A stretch of DNA of 64,000 nucleotides from Magnetaquiglobus sp039908105 (GCA_039908105.1 JAMOBI010000006.1:1-64000), one strand, 5' to 3'; shown: positions 23,716-32,733, counted from the stretch's first letter. The notes: generated from the letters alone by a model not told the origin. Made by a program: numbers and translations.

Positions 23716-24063
23716 TCAATGGATGGCGTGCAGATCGCGCGTTTGGGCCACCCCGGCGGAGTAGCCCCATTTTTCCTTCATTTCAAAGGCGGTTTCGATG
23801 ATGTCGTCTTCCGGGATGTTTAAATAGGCCGCGATCACCGAGGTGCGCCAGTAGGGTTCGCCAAGGTCATCGTAACCGGTGGGCGCGGGGTGTGGACCGA
23901 AGATCTCCTCCATGGCCTGACGCATGGCCAGACGGACCTGAGGCTCCTTGCTCATCGCCAGATACTCCCAGGCATCGTCAAAGGCGGGATGTTCCGGACC
24001 CGCCTCGACGATGGCCAGGGCTTGATTGATCCAGGATTCCATGTTCATTGGAGATATCATCAT
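23716..24063 (-). CDS. Small acidic hypothetical protein, 115 residues
   Basis: The frame is open to 24198, but the upstream part is basic and Pro-rich. GGAG lies just upstream of ATG 24063 (or 24060), so I start there: MMISPMNMESWINQAL... The protein is mostly helical and acidic, with AFDDAWEYLAMSKEPQVRLA, a central GPHPAPTGYDDLG linker, and a C-terminal EPYWRTSVIAAYLNIPEDDI segment ending RDLHAIH. There is no signal peptide, membrane segment, cysteine cluster or recognised family. It is transcribed divergently from the phosphatase gene, with a 255-bp gap containing a 17-bp palindrome. Confidence 0.6.
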   Translation of the reverse strand: MMISPMNMESWINQALAIVEAGPEHPAFDDAWEYLAMSKEPQVRLAMRQAMEEIFGPHPAPTGYDDLGEPYWRTSVIAAYLNIPEDDIIETAFEMKEKWGYSAGVAQTRDLHAIH

Positions 24064-24198
24064 CGCGTGCTCCAGCTTGTTGATTGGCGGCAAGGGCCGG
24101 CAGGGACGGCAGACGGCCTGGTGGGGTGATCGCAATCTTCGTGCCGGCTGGAGCGATCGGCTTGTCTGGCATATTGACGTGAGCTTGATCCCTGCCAC

Positions 24199-24215
24199 CC
24201 GGCAAATTTTGCCGG
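24199..24215. promoter_or_regulatory. Perfect palindrome between divergent genes
   Basis: CCGGCAAATTTTGCCGG is a perfect 8+1+8 inverted repeat in the gap between the small hypothetical gene (minus) and the phosphatase gene (plus). It is a plausible operator for either; no convincing promoter hexamers were found beside it. Confidence 0.35.
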
Positions 24216-24318
24216 TTGAGGGGGGAATAAATGGATCTGTCGGGGCACTTGAGTTCTTGTTCCGGGTTGCCGAAAAGAGTGGGGTGCGTCACGATGATGG
24301 TGGTGACTCAAGCCGATC

Positions 24319-25176
24319 ATGCCAGAGGATTTACGGCGAATGTTGAGATTCATGAAACGGTTGCTCCTGGGACGTCCGACCATGGAAGATGACGGGGACG
24401 ACGAGGACGAAGGTGAGTGGGTTGATGATCACGATCCGATTCCCATTCCACCCTACACGCCGCGTCTGCCCGAGGGGATGCGGGTGTATGCGATCGGTGA
24501 CATCCACGGTCGTTCCGATCTGTTGCGCCAGCTGCATGGCATGATCCGGGAGGATTGGGCTGGATTGTCCGATGCATGCCGACGGATCGTCGTTTATCTG
24601 GGGGATTACATTGACCGGGGCGAGGATAGCCGGGGGGTGATCGACATTCTGGTCAATAATCCTTTGACCGGCTGTGAAACGGTGTTCCTGAAGGGCAACC
24701 ACGAAGTGGAGATGGAGGATTTCCTGATCAATCCCGTTGGGGGGCACGGCTGGCCGGAGTATGGCGGCATGGCCATGGCGATGAGTTATCAGGTGCGGGT
24801 GGCGAGCCGGGTCTCTGCCGGGGAGCGCATGCGCGCGTTGCGCGATCAACTGCTTGAGGCGATGCCAGCCGAACATCAGGCATTTTTCACCCGATTGCGT
24901 TTCCGTTACGAGGTGGGGGACTATTTCTTCTGTCACGCCGGGGTGCGTCCCGGAGTCCCGTTGCATCGTCAGTCGCCGCCAGATCTGATGTGGATCCGCG
25001 AGCCGTTTTTGGTCCATTCCGGACGCTTTGAAAAAATGGTGGTGCATGGCCATACGGTGATGACCAACCCCGTGATCACCCCCAATCGGATCGGCATCGA
25101 TACCGGCGCCTATTATACCGGCCATCTGACCGCTCTGGTGCTGGAGGGGACGACTCAGCGCTTTCTTGCCACCTGA
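24319..25176 (+). CDS. PPP-family serine/threonine protein phosphatase
   Basis: 285 residues. It carries the metallophosphoesterase signatures in order: GDIHGR (60-65), LGDYIDRG, LKGNHE, a later CHAGV and VHGHT. These supply the two-metal ligands and the catalytic His of PPP phosphatases such as bacterial PrpA/PrpB and lambda phosphatase. The N-terminal 50 residues are unusual: a basic start then a strongly acidic run (MEDDGDDEDEGEWVDDHD) before the catalytic core. In-frame ATGs at 24340 and 24352 are alternatives, and no start has a strong ribosome site. It probably dephosphorylates Ser/Thr (or Tyr/His) proteins in the cytoplasm. No partner kinase gene is nearby, though two-component proteins abound downstream. 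Confidence 0.88.
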   Translation: MPEDLRRMLRFMKRLLLGRPTMEDDGDDEDEGEWVDDHDPIPIPPYTPRLPEGMRVYAIGDIHGRSDLLRQLHGMIREDWAGLSDACRRIVVYLGDYIDRGEDSRGVIDILVNNPLTGCETVFLKGNHEVEMEDFLINPVGGHGWPEYGGMAMAMSYQVRVASRVSAGERMRALRDQLLEAMPAEHQAFFTRLRFRYEVGDYFFCHAGVRPGVPLHRQSPPDLMWIREPFLVHSGRFEKMVVHGHTVMTNPVITPNRIGIDTGAYYTGHLTALVLEGTTQRFLAT

Positions 25177-25291
25177 TCCGGAATCGTCTGCAAGCCACGC
25201 GGGAACTTGTCGAAACTCAAGTCACGGGGTATGCTTTTGACTTTAACGCATCTTGGAGTTCCCTCGAAATACGGCATGCAAGGGTGAAAAC

Positions 25292-27004
25292 GTGGAGAAA
25301 CGCCTGATTTTTGCGGGATTGGTCGGCTGGCTGGCGCTTGTTCCCGCAGATGGCTGGTCCTTTGCGGTGGGAGAGATCGCCGTGACCTCACCGCCGGGCA
25401 AGCGGTTTCAGGCGGAGATCCCTGTGCGTTTAAGCGAGGGGGAGAGCCTTAAACTGGTCAAGTTGGGCTCCAAGGCCGATTACAAGGTCATGGGGCTCAA
25501 TCGCGCCCCGACCTTGAACGACCTGAAGGTCGAGACCGTCGAAGTCAATGGCGAGACCCGCATCCGGCTCACCGCCGATTCCCCGGTGAATGCCAAGGGG
25601 TTTGATCTGCTGTTGCGGGTCACCTCTTCCAAACACACCAATTTTCCGGTCTTTCGCATTGCGGGCACTGCATCCAGCGCCAAGAAGGAGGGCGCTGCCG
25701 GCGAAAAGGGGGAAAGTGGTCCGCCTGAGGCCAAAAGCGGGGTCGAACTGAAGAAAAGCGATGCCAAACCGGTCATCGAGGCCAAGAGTGCCGAGACCAA
25801 ACCGACCCCCGAGGCCAGGGGGCAGGAGGGCAAACCGGCAGCGCCCGAGGGACGGAATCCTGAATCCAAACCGGCAGCCGAGCCGCGCGGAGGGGAGTCC
25901 AGATCAACTGCCGAGTCAAAACCCATGGAGGCGAAGGGTTCTGCCAAAACCGGCAAAGGCTCCGCCTCAGCCGAGAGTGTCGCTCCCCCCGGCAAGCCGT
26001 ATGGTCCGGTCAAGGAGGGGGATACCCTCACGTCGATTGCACGGGGATTGGTGTCGAGCCGTTCGGTGACCATCTATCAGATCATGACGGCCATCTACGA
26101 GCGCAACCCGGATCAGTTTCTGTTGGGCAATATGAACAATCTGATCTCCGGAGGGATGTTGACCATCCCGTCGGTGCCCGAGGCGCGGGCGATTCCGGAT
26201 CGCTGGGCGCGTGCCATGTGTCTGGCCCACACCAAGGCGTGGGAGCAGACCGTGGCCGGACAGAGTGTGCCACCACCACCGCAGACCGCGCTTCTGGCTG
26301 GTTCCGAGGCGGGCAGGGTGCCGGCATCCGAAGCAAGATCCTCTGCATCCCAGTTGCGGGATGAGTTGCCGATCCTGCCGGATACCACCCCGCCGCGCGC
26401 GCAGTTGCAGAGCGTGGCCTCGCCTGCGAGCGGCGGATTGGAGAATGTGCTGGTCCGCTTGCAGGGGCAATTGGGCGAGTTGACCGAGGTGTTGAAGCAC
26501 AATCAGGCGCAGCAGGCCAAGATCGAGACTCGCGTGGCCTCGTTGGAGATGGCGCGCGGCGACGGTGAGGCCTTGGCACAGCGCGTGGCGGTGCTGGAAA
26601 AGGGCGCGCGCGATCATTCCGGTTCGGAGATCTCGCGCGAGGCTGGCGGCACTGCCGAGGAGAAAGGGGCTTCATCCGGGGCGTTCGGAGGGGTGCTGTT
26701 CGCCTTGATCGGGCTCTTGTTCGCCGGCGTACTGGTCTGGCAAGGGCGGCGTTGGAACCGGCAGGCACAGATGGATGGCTTGAAACATCTGCTGGCCGTC
26801 ACAGCCAAGGAGTATCCGGAGTTGGCTGCCGAGGTGATCCGCGAGGTCGAGGCCGGCAAGATGCCGTTCATCCCGTCGATTCATCCGGTCAAGTTGGAGG
26901 GTGGATCGCCGGCAGCGGGCAAGAAGGTGGTGGGCGGCGGTGATATTCTGCAAAACGTCAACCGGTTGAACGCCTTGAGTCCGAAACGGGGAGATGGGGA
27001 ATGA
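25292..27004 (+). CDS. FimV-like LysM membrane protein
   Basis: I start at GTG 25292 (AAGGGTG upstream), giving 570 residues with a signal peptide (VEKRLIFAGLVGWLALVPADGWSFA); a TTG frame open to 25253 adds no useful sequence. After it comes the FimV N-terminal domain (GEIAVTSPPGKRFQAEIPV onwards), a long Lys/Pro/Glu-rich linker (about 130-230), a LysM-like domain (PVKEGDTLTSIARGLV), a coiled-coil stretch and one transmembrane helix (GVLFALIGLLFAGVLVW) with a cytoplasmic tail. FimV/HubP proteins organise the cell pole and type IV pili. The tail here is short and lacks the TPR-rich C-terminus of Pseudomonas FimV. Its stop overlaps the next start by 4 bp. Confidence 0.85.
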   Translation: MEKRLIFAGLVGWLALVPADGWSFAVGEIAVTSPPGKRFQAEIPVRLSEGESLKLVKLGSKADYKVMGLNRAPTLNDLKVETVEVNGETRIRLTADSPVNAKGFDLLLRVTSSKHTNFPVFRIAGTASSAKKEGAAGEKGESGPPEAKSGVELKKSDAKPVIEAKSAETKPTPEARGQEGKPAAPEGRNPESKPAAEPRGGESRSTAESKPMEAKGSAKTGKGSASAESVAPPGKPYGPVKEGDTLTSIARGLVSSRSVTIYQIMTAIYERNPDQFLLGNMNNLISGGMLTIPSVPEARAIPDRWARAMCLAHTKAWEQTVAGQSVPPPPQTALLAGSEAGRVPASEARSSASQLRDELPILPDTTPPRAQLQSVASPASGGLENVLVRLQGQLGELTEVLKHNQAQQAKIETRVASLEMARGDGEALAQRVAVLEKGARDHSGSEISREAGGTAEEKGASSGAFGGVLFALIGLLFAGVLVWQGRRWNRQAQMDGLKHLLAVTAKEYPELAAEVIREVEAGKMPFIPSIHPVKLEGGSPAAGKKVVGGGDILQNVNRLNALSPKRGDGE

Positions 27005-27465
27005 TCAAGCTGTTGCGTGGCATCCTGGTGGGGTTGGGATTGGGGTTTGCCCTGTTTTACACCACCGGGTTATCCCAGGAGATCTATCAGGCCTCCCTGG
27101 CCTTGTTGATCCTGGTGGGCGTGCTGATCCCGCTCGAAGGGCAGGATCGTCGGCAGGAAAAGCTTGCAGCCGCAACGCGAGGCATCGAAGAACGTTTGAA
27201 AAAAATCGAGAATCGACTGGGAAAACTGGAGCACGCCATCAAGCGGCAACGCGAGGATGTGGACGAGGGGGAGGAAGAGGAGGAGGAGATTTTGAGCACC
27301 CGTTTCCCGATCCATGAGCACCCGGAGCCGGAGAGCTACATTCCGGCCTATGGTGCGGGACTGGCGGAAAATCGGGCGGTGATGGCCCATGGTCGACGGA
27401 CCGTGGAACGAAGCGTCGAGGATGTGGCCCGCAAGCTCTCCTCCATGCAGCGCGATGCCGGGTGA
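27001..27465 (+). CDS. Small two-helix membrane protein with coiled coil
   Basis: 154 residues, no recognised family. Two hydrophobic helices at the N-terminus (about 3-23 and 30-47, the second ILVGVLIPLEG) are followed by a coiled coil (about 50-82, EERLKKIENRLGKLEHAIKR), an acidic run (EDVDEGEEEEEE) and a flexible tail. The ATG overlaps the FimV-like stop (ATGA), so the two are almost certainly cotranslated. The form suggests a membrane-anchored assembly or scaffold partner of the FimV-like protein (inference). The 144-bp gap that follows carries two hairpins. Confidence 0.7.
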   Translation: MIKLLRGILVGLGLGFALFYTTGLSQEIYQASLALLILVGVLIPLEGQDRRQEKLAAATRGIEERLKKIENRLGKLEHAIKRQREDVDEGEEEEEEILSTRFPIHEHPEPESYIPAYGAGLAENRAVMAHGRRTVERSVEDVARKLSSMQRDAG

Positions 27466-27503
27466 ATGGTTGACATGATCGTCATGTTGATCTAACTTTC
27501 AAT

Positions 27504-27548
27504 AGGGGGAAACCCCCTTACCTGCCACCCGTGGAACTTTCCCACGGG
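27504..27548 (+). promoter_or_regulatory. Two tandem hairpins upstream of the actin-like gene
   Basis: AGGGGGAAACCCCCT (27504-27518) and CCCGTGG/CCACGGG (27528-27534 and 27542-27548) both form short perfect stems. A palindromic ACATGATCGTCATGT-like stretch lies just before them. They could end the FimV-like transcript or structure the leader of the next gene. Confidence 0.35.
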
Positions 27549-27609
27549 AGATCCACGGTCAATCATGGGTATCTTGTTTATCCAATCCAATCCGGAGGAA
27601 ACCCCTCGC

Positions 27610-28761
27610 ATGAGTAGCTCTCCCGAAGTCGCGACGCCTGCCGTGCAACCGGCCATGGCCGCCGCGCAACCCGCTGTGGCCCCCTCGGTTCAGCCGACTG
27701 CGCCCCAACCCGTCCAGCCGGTCGCGCCTCAACCCGTTCGTCCCGTGGCACCTGTGCGTGCGCCCACGATCAATCTGGGTCTGGATGTTGGCACCATGAA
27801 TCTGGTCTGCGCCCGTGCCAATGCCCTGGGCAAGATCGAAATCGCCAGCCTGCGCAACGTCTTTCTGACCGTCGAGGATGTGCACATCGAGGGGATGGAT
27901 CTCTCCAAGATCAGCCACGCACGCATCGACGACGGGGTGTTCATCCTGTCGCACGACGCCTACAACTTTGCCAACATCTTCGGCTACCGTCTCAGCCGTT
28001 CGATGCAAAAGGGGATGATCAGCCCTGAGGATATCAACTCCACCGACATTCTGGCGGTGATGATCCGCGAGCTTCTGACCATTGAGCCGGGGGCCAAGGC
28101 AGGCAAATGCGTCTATTCGGTGCCGGGCGATCCGGTCAACTCCAAATCGAACGTCCTCTATCACCGCAACATTCTCGGACGGATCATCAGCGAAATCGGC
28201 TTTGATCCCGAACCGCTCAACGAAGCCACGGCGATCATCTACGCCGAGTGCGCGGATTCCGATTTTTCCGGCATCAGCATCTCCTTTGGCGCGGGTCTGA
28301 CCAATGTGGCCGTGGTCTACAAGTCGATCCCGGTGCTGGAATTCGCGTTGGGGCGGGGCGGCGACTGGATCGACGACAACGTTGCCATGGCCGTTGGCAC
28401 GATTCCCAACCGCGTCGTGGCCATCAAGGAGAAGGATTTTCACCTCGACCGCTACGACACGGGCCGCAAGAAGGAGCGCAAGGTGCGCGAGGCGTTGGGA
28501 TTCTACTACAAGAATCTCATCCAGTATGTGGTCAAGAGCGCCCTGCATGAGTTGGATCGGCGCGATCTGGATCTCGGCTTCCCCAATCGCATCCCGATGA
28601 TCATCTCCGGCGGTACCTCCCTGGCCGGCGGATTCCTCGATTACATCCGCTCCCAGGTCGAGGAGGTCGCCTGGCCGTTGGAGCTCTCCGAGGTGCGTTA
28701 CGCCGGCGATCCGTTGAGCTGCGTGGCGCAGGGGTGTCTGATCAAAGCCTTGAAACAGTGA
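27610..28761 (+). CDS. Actin/Hsp70-fold ATPase of unknown role
   Basis: I start at ATG 27610 because GGAGGA lies 10 nt upstream; the ATG at 27565 has no ribosome site. The product has 383 residues. A 53-residue Pro/Gln/Val/Ala linker precedes the fold: phosphate-1 motif LGLDVGTMNL (57-66), a phosphate-2-like stretch SGISISFGAGLTNVAV, and the adenosine motif MIISGGTSLAGGF. This is the actin/MreB/ParM/Hsp70 superfamily, but I cannot assign it to MreB, FtsA, PilM, ParM or MamK. Nearness to the FimV-like polar protein suggests a filament or switch in polar organisation or organelle positioning (inference). Confidence 0.75.
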   Translation: MSSSPEVATPAVQPAMAAAQPAVAPSVQPTAPQPVQPVAPQPVRPVAPVRAPTINLGLDVGTMNLVCARANALGKIEIASLRNVFLTVEDVHIEGMDLSKISHARIDDGVFILSHDAYNFANIFGYRLSRSMQKGMISPEDINSTDILAVMIRELLTIEPGAKAGKCVYSVPGDPVNSKSNVLYHRNILGRIISEIGFDPEPLNEATAIIYAECADSDFSGISISFGAGLTNVAVVYKSIPVLEFALGRGGDWIDDNVAMAVGTIPNRVVAIKEKDFHLDRYDTGRKKERKVREALGFYYKNLIQYVVKSALHELDRRDLDLGFPNRIPMIISGGTSLAGGFLDYIRSQVEEVAWPLELSEVRYAGDPLSCVAQGCLIKALKQ

Positions 28762-28816
28762 TGCGACCCTGATCCCCTTCGTTCGTTCCTTTCGTCGCCG
28801 GCGCATTCTGGCCGCC

Positions 28817-29560
28817 ATGCCCGAGGATTCCAAGGCATGGCGGACCTTGATGCGCCGTGTTGTCGTGTTTGCAGGATTGAACGACTCCCAGCAGCTCGCT
28901 TTGCGCCGGCTTGCCGAGATTTTTTTGCACGAAAAAAAACTTGATCTGGTGCAGGGCGTACGTCTGGACGGGGAACAGCGACTGCTTCTGGCGGCGTTGT
29001 CCTGTCTGCCGGTGCTCGAATGGGGACTCGATCCCTACGACAGCTGGGAAACGGTGATCGTCTACCCACGCACCTTCGTGCCGCGCCGCTCGGAGATGGA
29101 CGATGCCGGGGTGGTCCATCCCAGCGGGCCACGTATTGGCGAGGCGTGGCCGCATGGTCCGGTATTGATCTCCTGGCGCGATCTGGAGCGCGATCTGGCC
29201 GGCGATTGGGATTACGCCATGAACGTGGTGATCCACGAGATGTGCCATCAACTCGATCATGGCAACGGCGGATACGATGGCATGCCGGTTTTGCCCGCCG
29301 AGATCGAGCCGACTCGCTGGATCCGGGTCTTTACAGCGGCTTTTGCCGCTTTGCGGCGTGCCGAGGAGCGGCACGAGGAGACCTTCATCGACCCTTATGC
29401 CGCCGAATCGCCTGCCGAATTCTTTGCCGTGGCGTGTGAAACCTTTTTCGTGGCACCATCGGACCTCAAAGAGGGGTATCCGGAGGTGTACGAGTTGTTG
29501 AGACTCTACTTCAAGCAGGATCCCTGGACTCGCATGCAATCAGACAAGGAGCGAAGATGA
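28817..29560 (+). CDS. mtfA: MtfA-like zinc-dependent peptidase (M90)
   Basis: 247 residues from the first standard start. The zinc site HEMCHQLDH (His ligands near 139 and 143, catalytic Glu) and a downstream third-ligand region (DPYAAESPAEFFAV) match MtfA, along with SCLPVLEWGLDPYD, VIVYP and LYFKQDPWTRM. In E. coli MtfA binds the repressor Mlc and acts as an aminopeptidase. Upstream of ATG 28817 the frame stays open for 21 codons and reads IPFVRSFRRRRILAA, the type of N-terminus common in this family, but contains no ATG, GTG or TTG. A rare start (CTG 28769, ATC 28772 or ATT 28805) is possible. It overlaps cysM by 4 bp. Confidence 0.88.
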   Translation: MPEDSKAWRTLMRRVVVFAGLNDSQQLALRRLAEIFLHEKKLDLVQGVRLDGEQRLLLAALSCLPVLEWGLDPYDSWETVIVYPRTFVPRRSEMDDAGVVHPSGPRIGEAWPHGPVLISWRDLERDLAGDWDYAMNVVIHEMCHQLDHGNGGYDGMPVLPAEIEPTRWIRVFTAAFAALRRAEERHEETFIDPYAAESPAEFFAVACETFFVAPSDLKEGYPEVYELLRLYFKQDPWTRMQSDKERR

Positions 29561-30441
29561 TCACGTTGGAAGCGTGTGTCGGCAATACGCCGTTGGTGGA
29601 TCTGACCCGGATGACCGCCCCATTTCCGGGGACGCGGATTTCAGTCAAACTTGAGGGGAACAATCCGGCTGGATCGGTGAAGGATCGGGCGGCTTTGAGT
29701 CTGTTCAACGGTGCCGAGTCGCGTGGCGTGTTGCAGCCCGGCATGCGCATCATCGAGCCGACCAGTGGCAACACCGGCATTGCGTTGGCGATGATCGCGG
29801 CACGCAAGGGGTACAAGATCACGCTGGTGATGCCGGAGAACATGACGTTGGAGCGTCGGGCGATCATGAAGGCGTTTGGTGCCCATCTGGAGTTGACCTC
29901 CGAGGCGGGCAGCATGGAGGGTTCGATCGACCGGGCGCGTGAGATGGTGGCAGCGGGCGAGGGGATCCTGTTTGATCAATTCTCCAACGACGACAACTGG
30001 CGGGCACATTATCACACCACCGGGCCGGAGATCTGGGCGCAGACCGAAGGGCGAATCACCCACTTCGTCAGTGCCATGGGAACCACCGGCACCATCATGG
30101 GGGTGTCGCGCGCCTTGAAGGAGCGTGATCCGACGGTTCAAATCATTGGCGTGCAGCCGGATGCCGAGTCGCGCATTCCCGGGATCCGGCGTTGGCCGAA
30201 GGCCTATCTGCCGAAGATCTTCCAACCCGAGCGGGTCGATCGCATCCTGGATGTCAACGAGGAGGAGGCCAAGGAGGTGACCCATCGTCTGGCGCGTGAG
30301 GAGGGGATTTTTGCCGGCCATTCGGCGGGGGGGGCCGTGGCCGCGGCGTTGCGTCTGGCGGGTGGGTTGACCGAGCCGGGTGTGATCGTGGTGGTTCTGC
30401 CGGATCGCGGGGATCGTTATCTCTCCAGTACGTTGTTTTGA
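29557..30441 (+). CDS. cysM: Cysteine synthase B (O-acetylserine sulfhydrylase)
   Basis: 294 residues, normal for CysM. PLP enzyme that makes cysteine from O-acetylserine and sulfide, or S-sulfocysteine from thiosulfate. Key features are NTPLV, the PLP lysine in NPAGSVKDRA (Lys42), the TSGNTGIALA substrate loop, GTTGTIMG binding the PLP phosphate, and GHSAGGAVAAAL. An EGNNPAGSVKDR segment and short length favour CysM over CysK. The ATG overlaps the mtfA stop and has AAGGAG 5 nt upstream, so mtfA-cysM are coupled. After the stop (30442-30522) no gene is seen, only a GGAACG/CGTTCC hairpin at 30485-30500, before repeat copy B. Confidence 0.93.
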   Translation: MITLEACVGNTPLVDLTRMTAPFPGTRISVKLEGNNPAGSVKDRAALSLFNGAESRGVLQPGMRIIEPTSGNTGIALAMIAARKGYKITLVMPENMTLERRAIMKAFGAHLELTSEAGSMEGSIDRAREMVAAGEGILFDQFSNDDNWRAHYHTTGPEIWAQTEGRITHFVSAMGTTGTIMGVSRALKERDPTVQIIGVQPDAESRIPGIRRWPKAYLPKIFQPERVDRILDVNEEEAKEVTHRLAREEGIFAGHSAGGAVAAALRLAGGLTEPGVIVVVLPDRGDRYLSSTLF

Positions 30442-30522
30442 AAAAAAGACAGGGATTGCTTGTTCAGGCATCCGGCCATCGATGGGAACGTGACCGTTCC
30501 GCATCCTCTGGTGGCCATGTTC

Positions 30523-30695
30523 GCGGGATTGTTTTGCAAAAGGTGCAAAACAATCCCGCATCCAAGGCGGCGCGCGGCGCATTTTTCGCAAAAGGCGCGA
30601 AAAATGCTTCTTTTGAAGAGCGCGCTAAAGGCAAAGGCAAAACCCTGGGAGAGGAATCTCCCAAAAAACTACACATTCCAAGCTGGGTACGGTTT
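30523..30695 (+). repeat. Dispersed palindrome repeat, copy B
   Basis: Hairpin 1: GCGGGATTGTTTTGC pairs perfectly with GCAAAACAATCCCGC (30523-30559) around AAAAGGT. Hairpin 2: GCATTTTTCGC with GCGAAAAATGC (30579-30607) around AAAAGGC. Hairpin 3: TGGGAGA with TCTCCCA around GGAA (30646-30663). It ends with AACTACACATTCCAAGCTGG and on to 30695, the same right arm as copy C. No left arm is visible. It lies between the convergent ends of cysM and the V-ATPase operon, where it may act as a two-way terminator. Confidence 0.88.
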
Positions 30696-30731
30696 GGAGG
30701 GGCAATTCTTCGTGTTGTTTGACATGTTCCG

Positions 30732-31337
30732 TCAGTCACTCCCCCTTCCACCCAACCGCACGCGAATCGCCTCCTCCTGATCCAGCTCCTCCAGACGAAT
30801 CTCCATTTCGTGGATCGCCTCATCCAACTCCGGCAGGATGACATCCTCCAGGGCGCGCGCGCGCCGCTCGCTGCGTTGATATTCGGCCAGCAAACGATGC
30901 AGGTTGCCGGACAGCGCCGCCAGACGGGCGGAGAGTTCCAATAGCAACCGCAACTGCTCCGCGCAGCGCCGTACGACCGCTGTGACCGCACCCCCCTCCA
31001 CCCCGCCCGGTCCCAACGCCAGCTGCACCTCATCCACCAGCGGCACGCCGAAGAATCCCCGCACTTGCCGTTCGATACGCGCCGCCTCGCGCTCTTTTGC
31101 CGGCACCAGCTGCAAGCCGTGCAGCCCGTGCACCCCCACCACCTCCGCCAATGCCGCCACCGTCAGCCGGTGCCGCTCGGTCAGCTCGGCTTGCAGGCTG
31201 CGATAGGCCTCGAACTGCCGCAGGATCTCGGCAGCCAGCAACAACCGTTTTTCATCCAGAAACCGGTACCCCTCGCGCATCACCAGCCGCTCATCACGGC
31301 TCTCCAACAACGCGCTGCGGGTCGGGGTGATCTCCAT
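30732..31337 (-). CDS. ntpD: V-type ATPase subunit D (central stalk)
   Basis: 201 residues from ATG 31337. An in-frame TTG at 31346 overlaps the subunit B stop (TTGA) and is an alternative start. The N-terminal EITPTRSALLESR and the long helices at both ends (EAYRSLQAELTERHRLT; a C-terminal RRARALEDVILPELDEAI) are those of subunit D, the coiled-coil rotor shaft equivalent to gamma in F-ATPases. It is the last gene of the operon. Cytoplasmic, part of V1. Confidence 0.92.
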   Translation of the reverse strand: MEITPTRSALLESRDERLVMREGYRFLDEKRLLLAAEILRQFEAYRSLQAELTERHRLTVAALAEVVGVHGLHGLQLVPAKEREAARIERQVRGFFGVPLVDEVQLALGPGGVEGGAVTAVVRRCAEQLRLLLELSARLAALSGNLHRLLAEYQRSERRARALEDVILPELDEAIHEMEIRLEELDQEEAIRVRLGGRGSD

Positions 31338-31342
31338 CTCAA

Positions 31343-32733
31343 TCAATCGTCCGTGCGCAGGTAACGACGAATCTGCTCATCGGACAGACGCGTCAATTCG
31401 CTCTCCGGCAGGATCTTCAACAGCTCCCAGCCGATCGCCATGCTCTCCTCCAGCGTGCGCGCCCCTTCGGGTTGGGCGATGAAACGGCGCTCGAACCCCT
31501 GGCCGAACTCCAAAAAGAGCCGATCGATCGGCGTCAACCCCTCGGCACCGACCACCCCGGCCAGCAACCGCACCCCCATGGTGCGGGCATAGGCGGCATA
31601 CAGCTGATTGGCCAGCGCCGGATGGTCGGCATGGGTGAACCCCGCGCCGATCCCATCCTTCATCAAGCGTGACAGACTCGGCAGCACACCGATCGGTGGA
31701 TGGATCCCGGCGCGATCGAGCTTGCGATCCAGAGTGATTTGACCCTCGGTGATGTAGCCGGTCAGATCCGGGATCGGATGGGTGATGTCATCAGCGGGCA
31801 TGGTCAGAATCGGAATCTGGGTCACCGATCCGGGACGCCCGTGGATCCGTCCGGCGCGCTCGTAGAGGGTCGCCAGATCCGAATACATGTACCCCGGATA
31901 CCCCTTGCGGCTGGGAATCTCGCCGTGGCTGGCCGATACCTCGCGCAACGCCTCGCAGTAGTTGGTCATGTCGGTGATGATCACCAGTACATGCCGCCCT
32001 TCGTGATGGGCCAGATATTCGGCAGCGGTCAGGGCGAAACGGGGGGTGAGCAGTCGCTGGGCGCTCGAATCCGAGGCCAGATTCAAGAAGAGTGCGGTAT
32101 GTCCGAGTGCCCCCCCCTCCTCAAGCGCTTGACGGAACGCCTCGGCCTGGTCATAGGGTACGCCGATGCCGGCAAAGACGATGGCAAAGGGTGCGGCCTC
32201 CCCGGAGCGCAACCGGGCGTGCAGGGCGATCTCGACCGCCAGACGGTTGTGCGGCAGACCGCCGCCGGAGAAGATCGGCAGCTTTTGACCGCGCACCAGG
32301 CTGTCCAGGGTGTCGATCGCTGAAATGCCGGTTTCGATGAAATCCTCGGGCTTGGCACGCCGTAGAGGGTTGATGATCGCCCCATCGATCGGCACCTTGA
32401 CCACGGCTGGCACCGGTGGTCCACCGTCGATCACCCGTCCGACCCCATCGAACACCCGTCCCAGAATCCCCGGTCCCAACGAGAAGGTGATCGGCTCGCC
32501 GATCAGCCGGATACGTGTGCCGGCCATCGAGAGCCCGGAAGTGGACTCCAGCGTTTCAATGGTCATGAACGACTCATCGAGTGCTGCCACCCGTCCCAAG
32601 CGGACCCGGCCATCCACGCCGATCACCTCGACCGCATCATTCAGCCCCACCTCCACCTTGCGCTGCACGAAGACCAGCGGCCCCTCGATGCGCGTCACCG
32701 CCTCCTCCAGATAAAGATCCCCCAGCATCCGGG

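Noticed and set aside
24231..24392. 53-codon frame with GGGGGGAATAA before its ATG, running into the phosphatase gene
   Set aside because: Good ribosome site, but no membrane or domain feature and it overlaps the phosphatase start out of frame. It could be a leader peptide; evidence too thin to list as a gene.
27565..28761. MamK as the identity of the actin-fold protein
   Set aside because: The context and a possible magnetotactic relative make it tempting, but apart from the general phosphate and adenosine motifs the sequence does not follow MamK, and no other magnetosome gene is visible.
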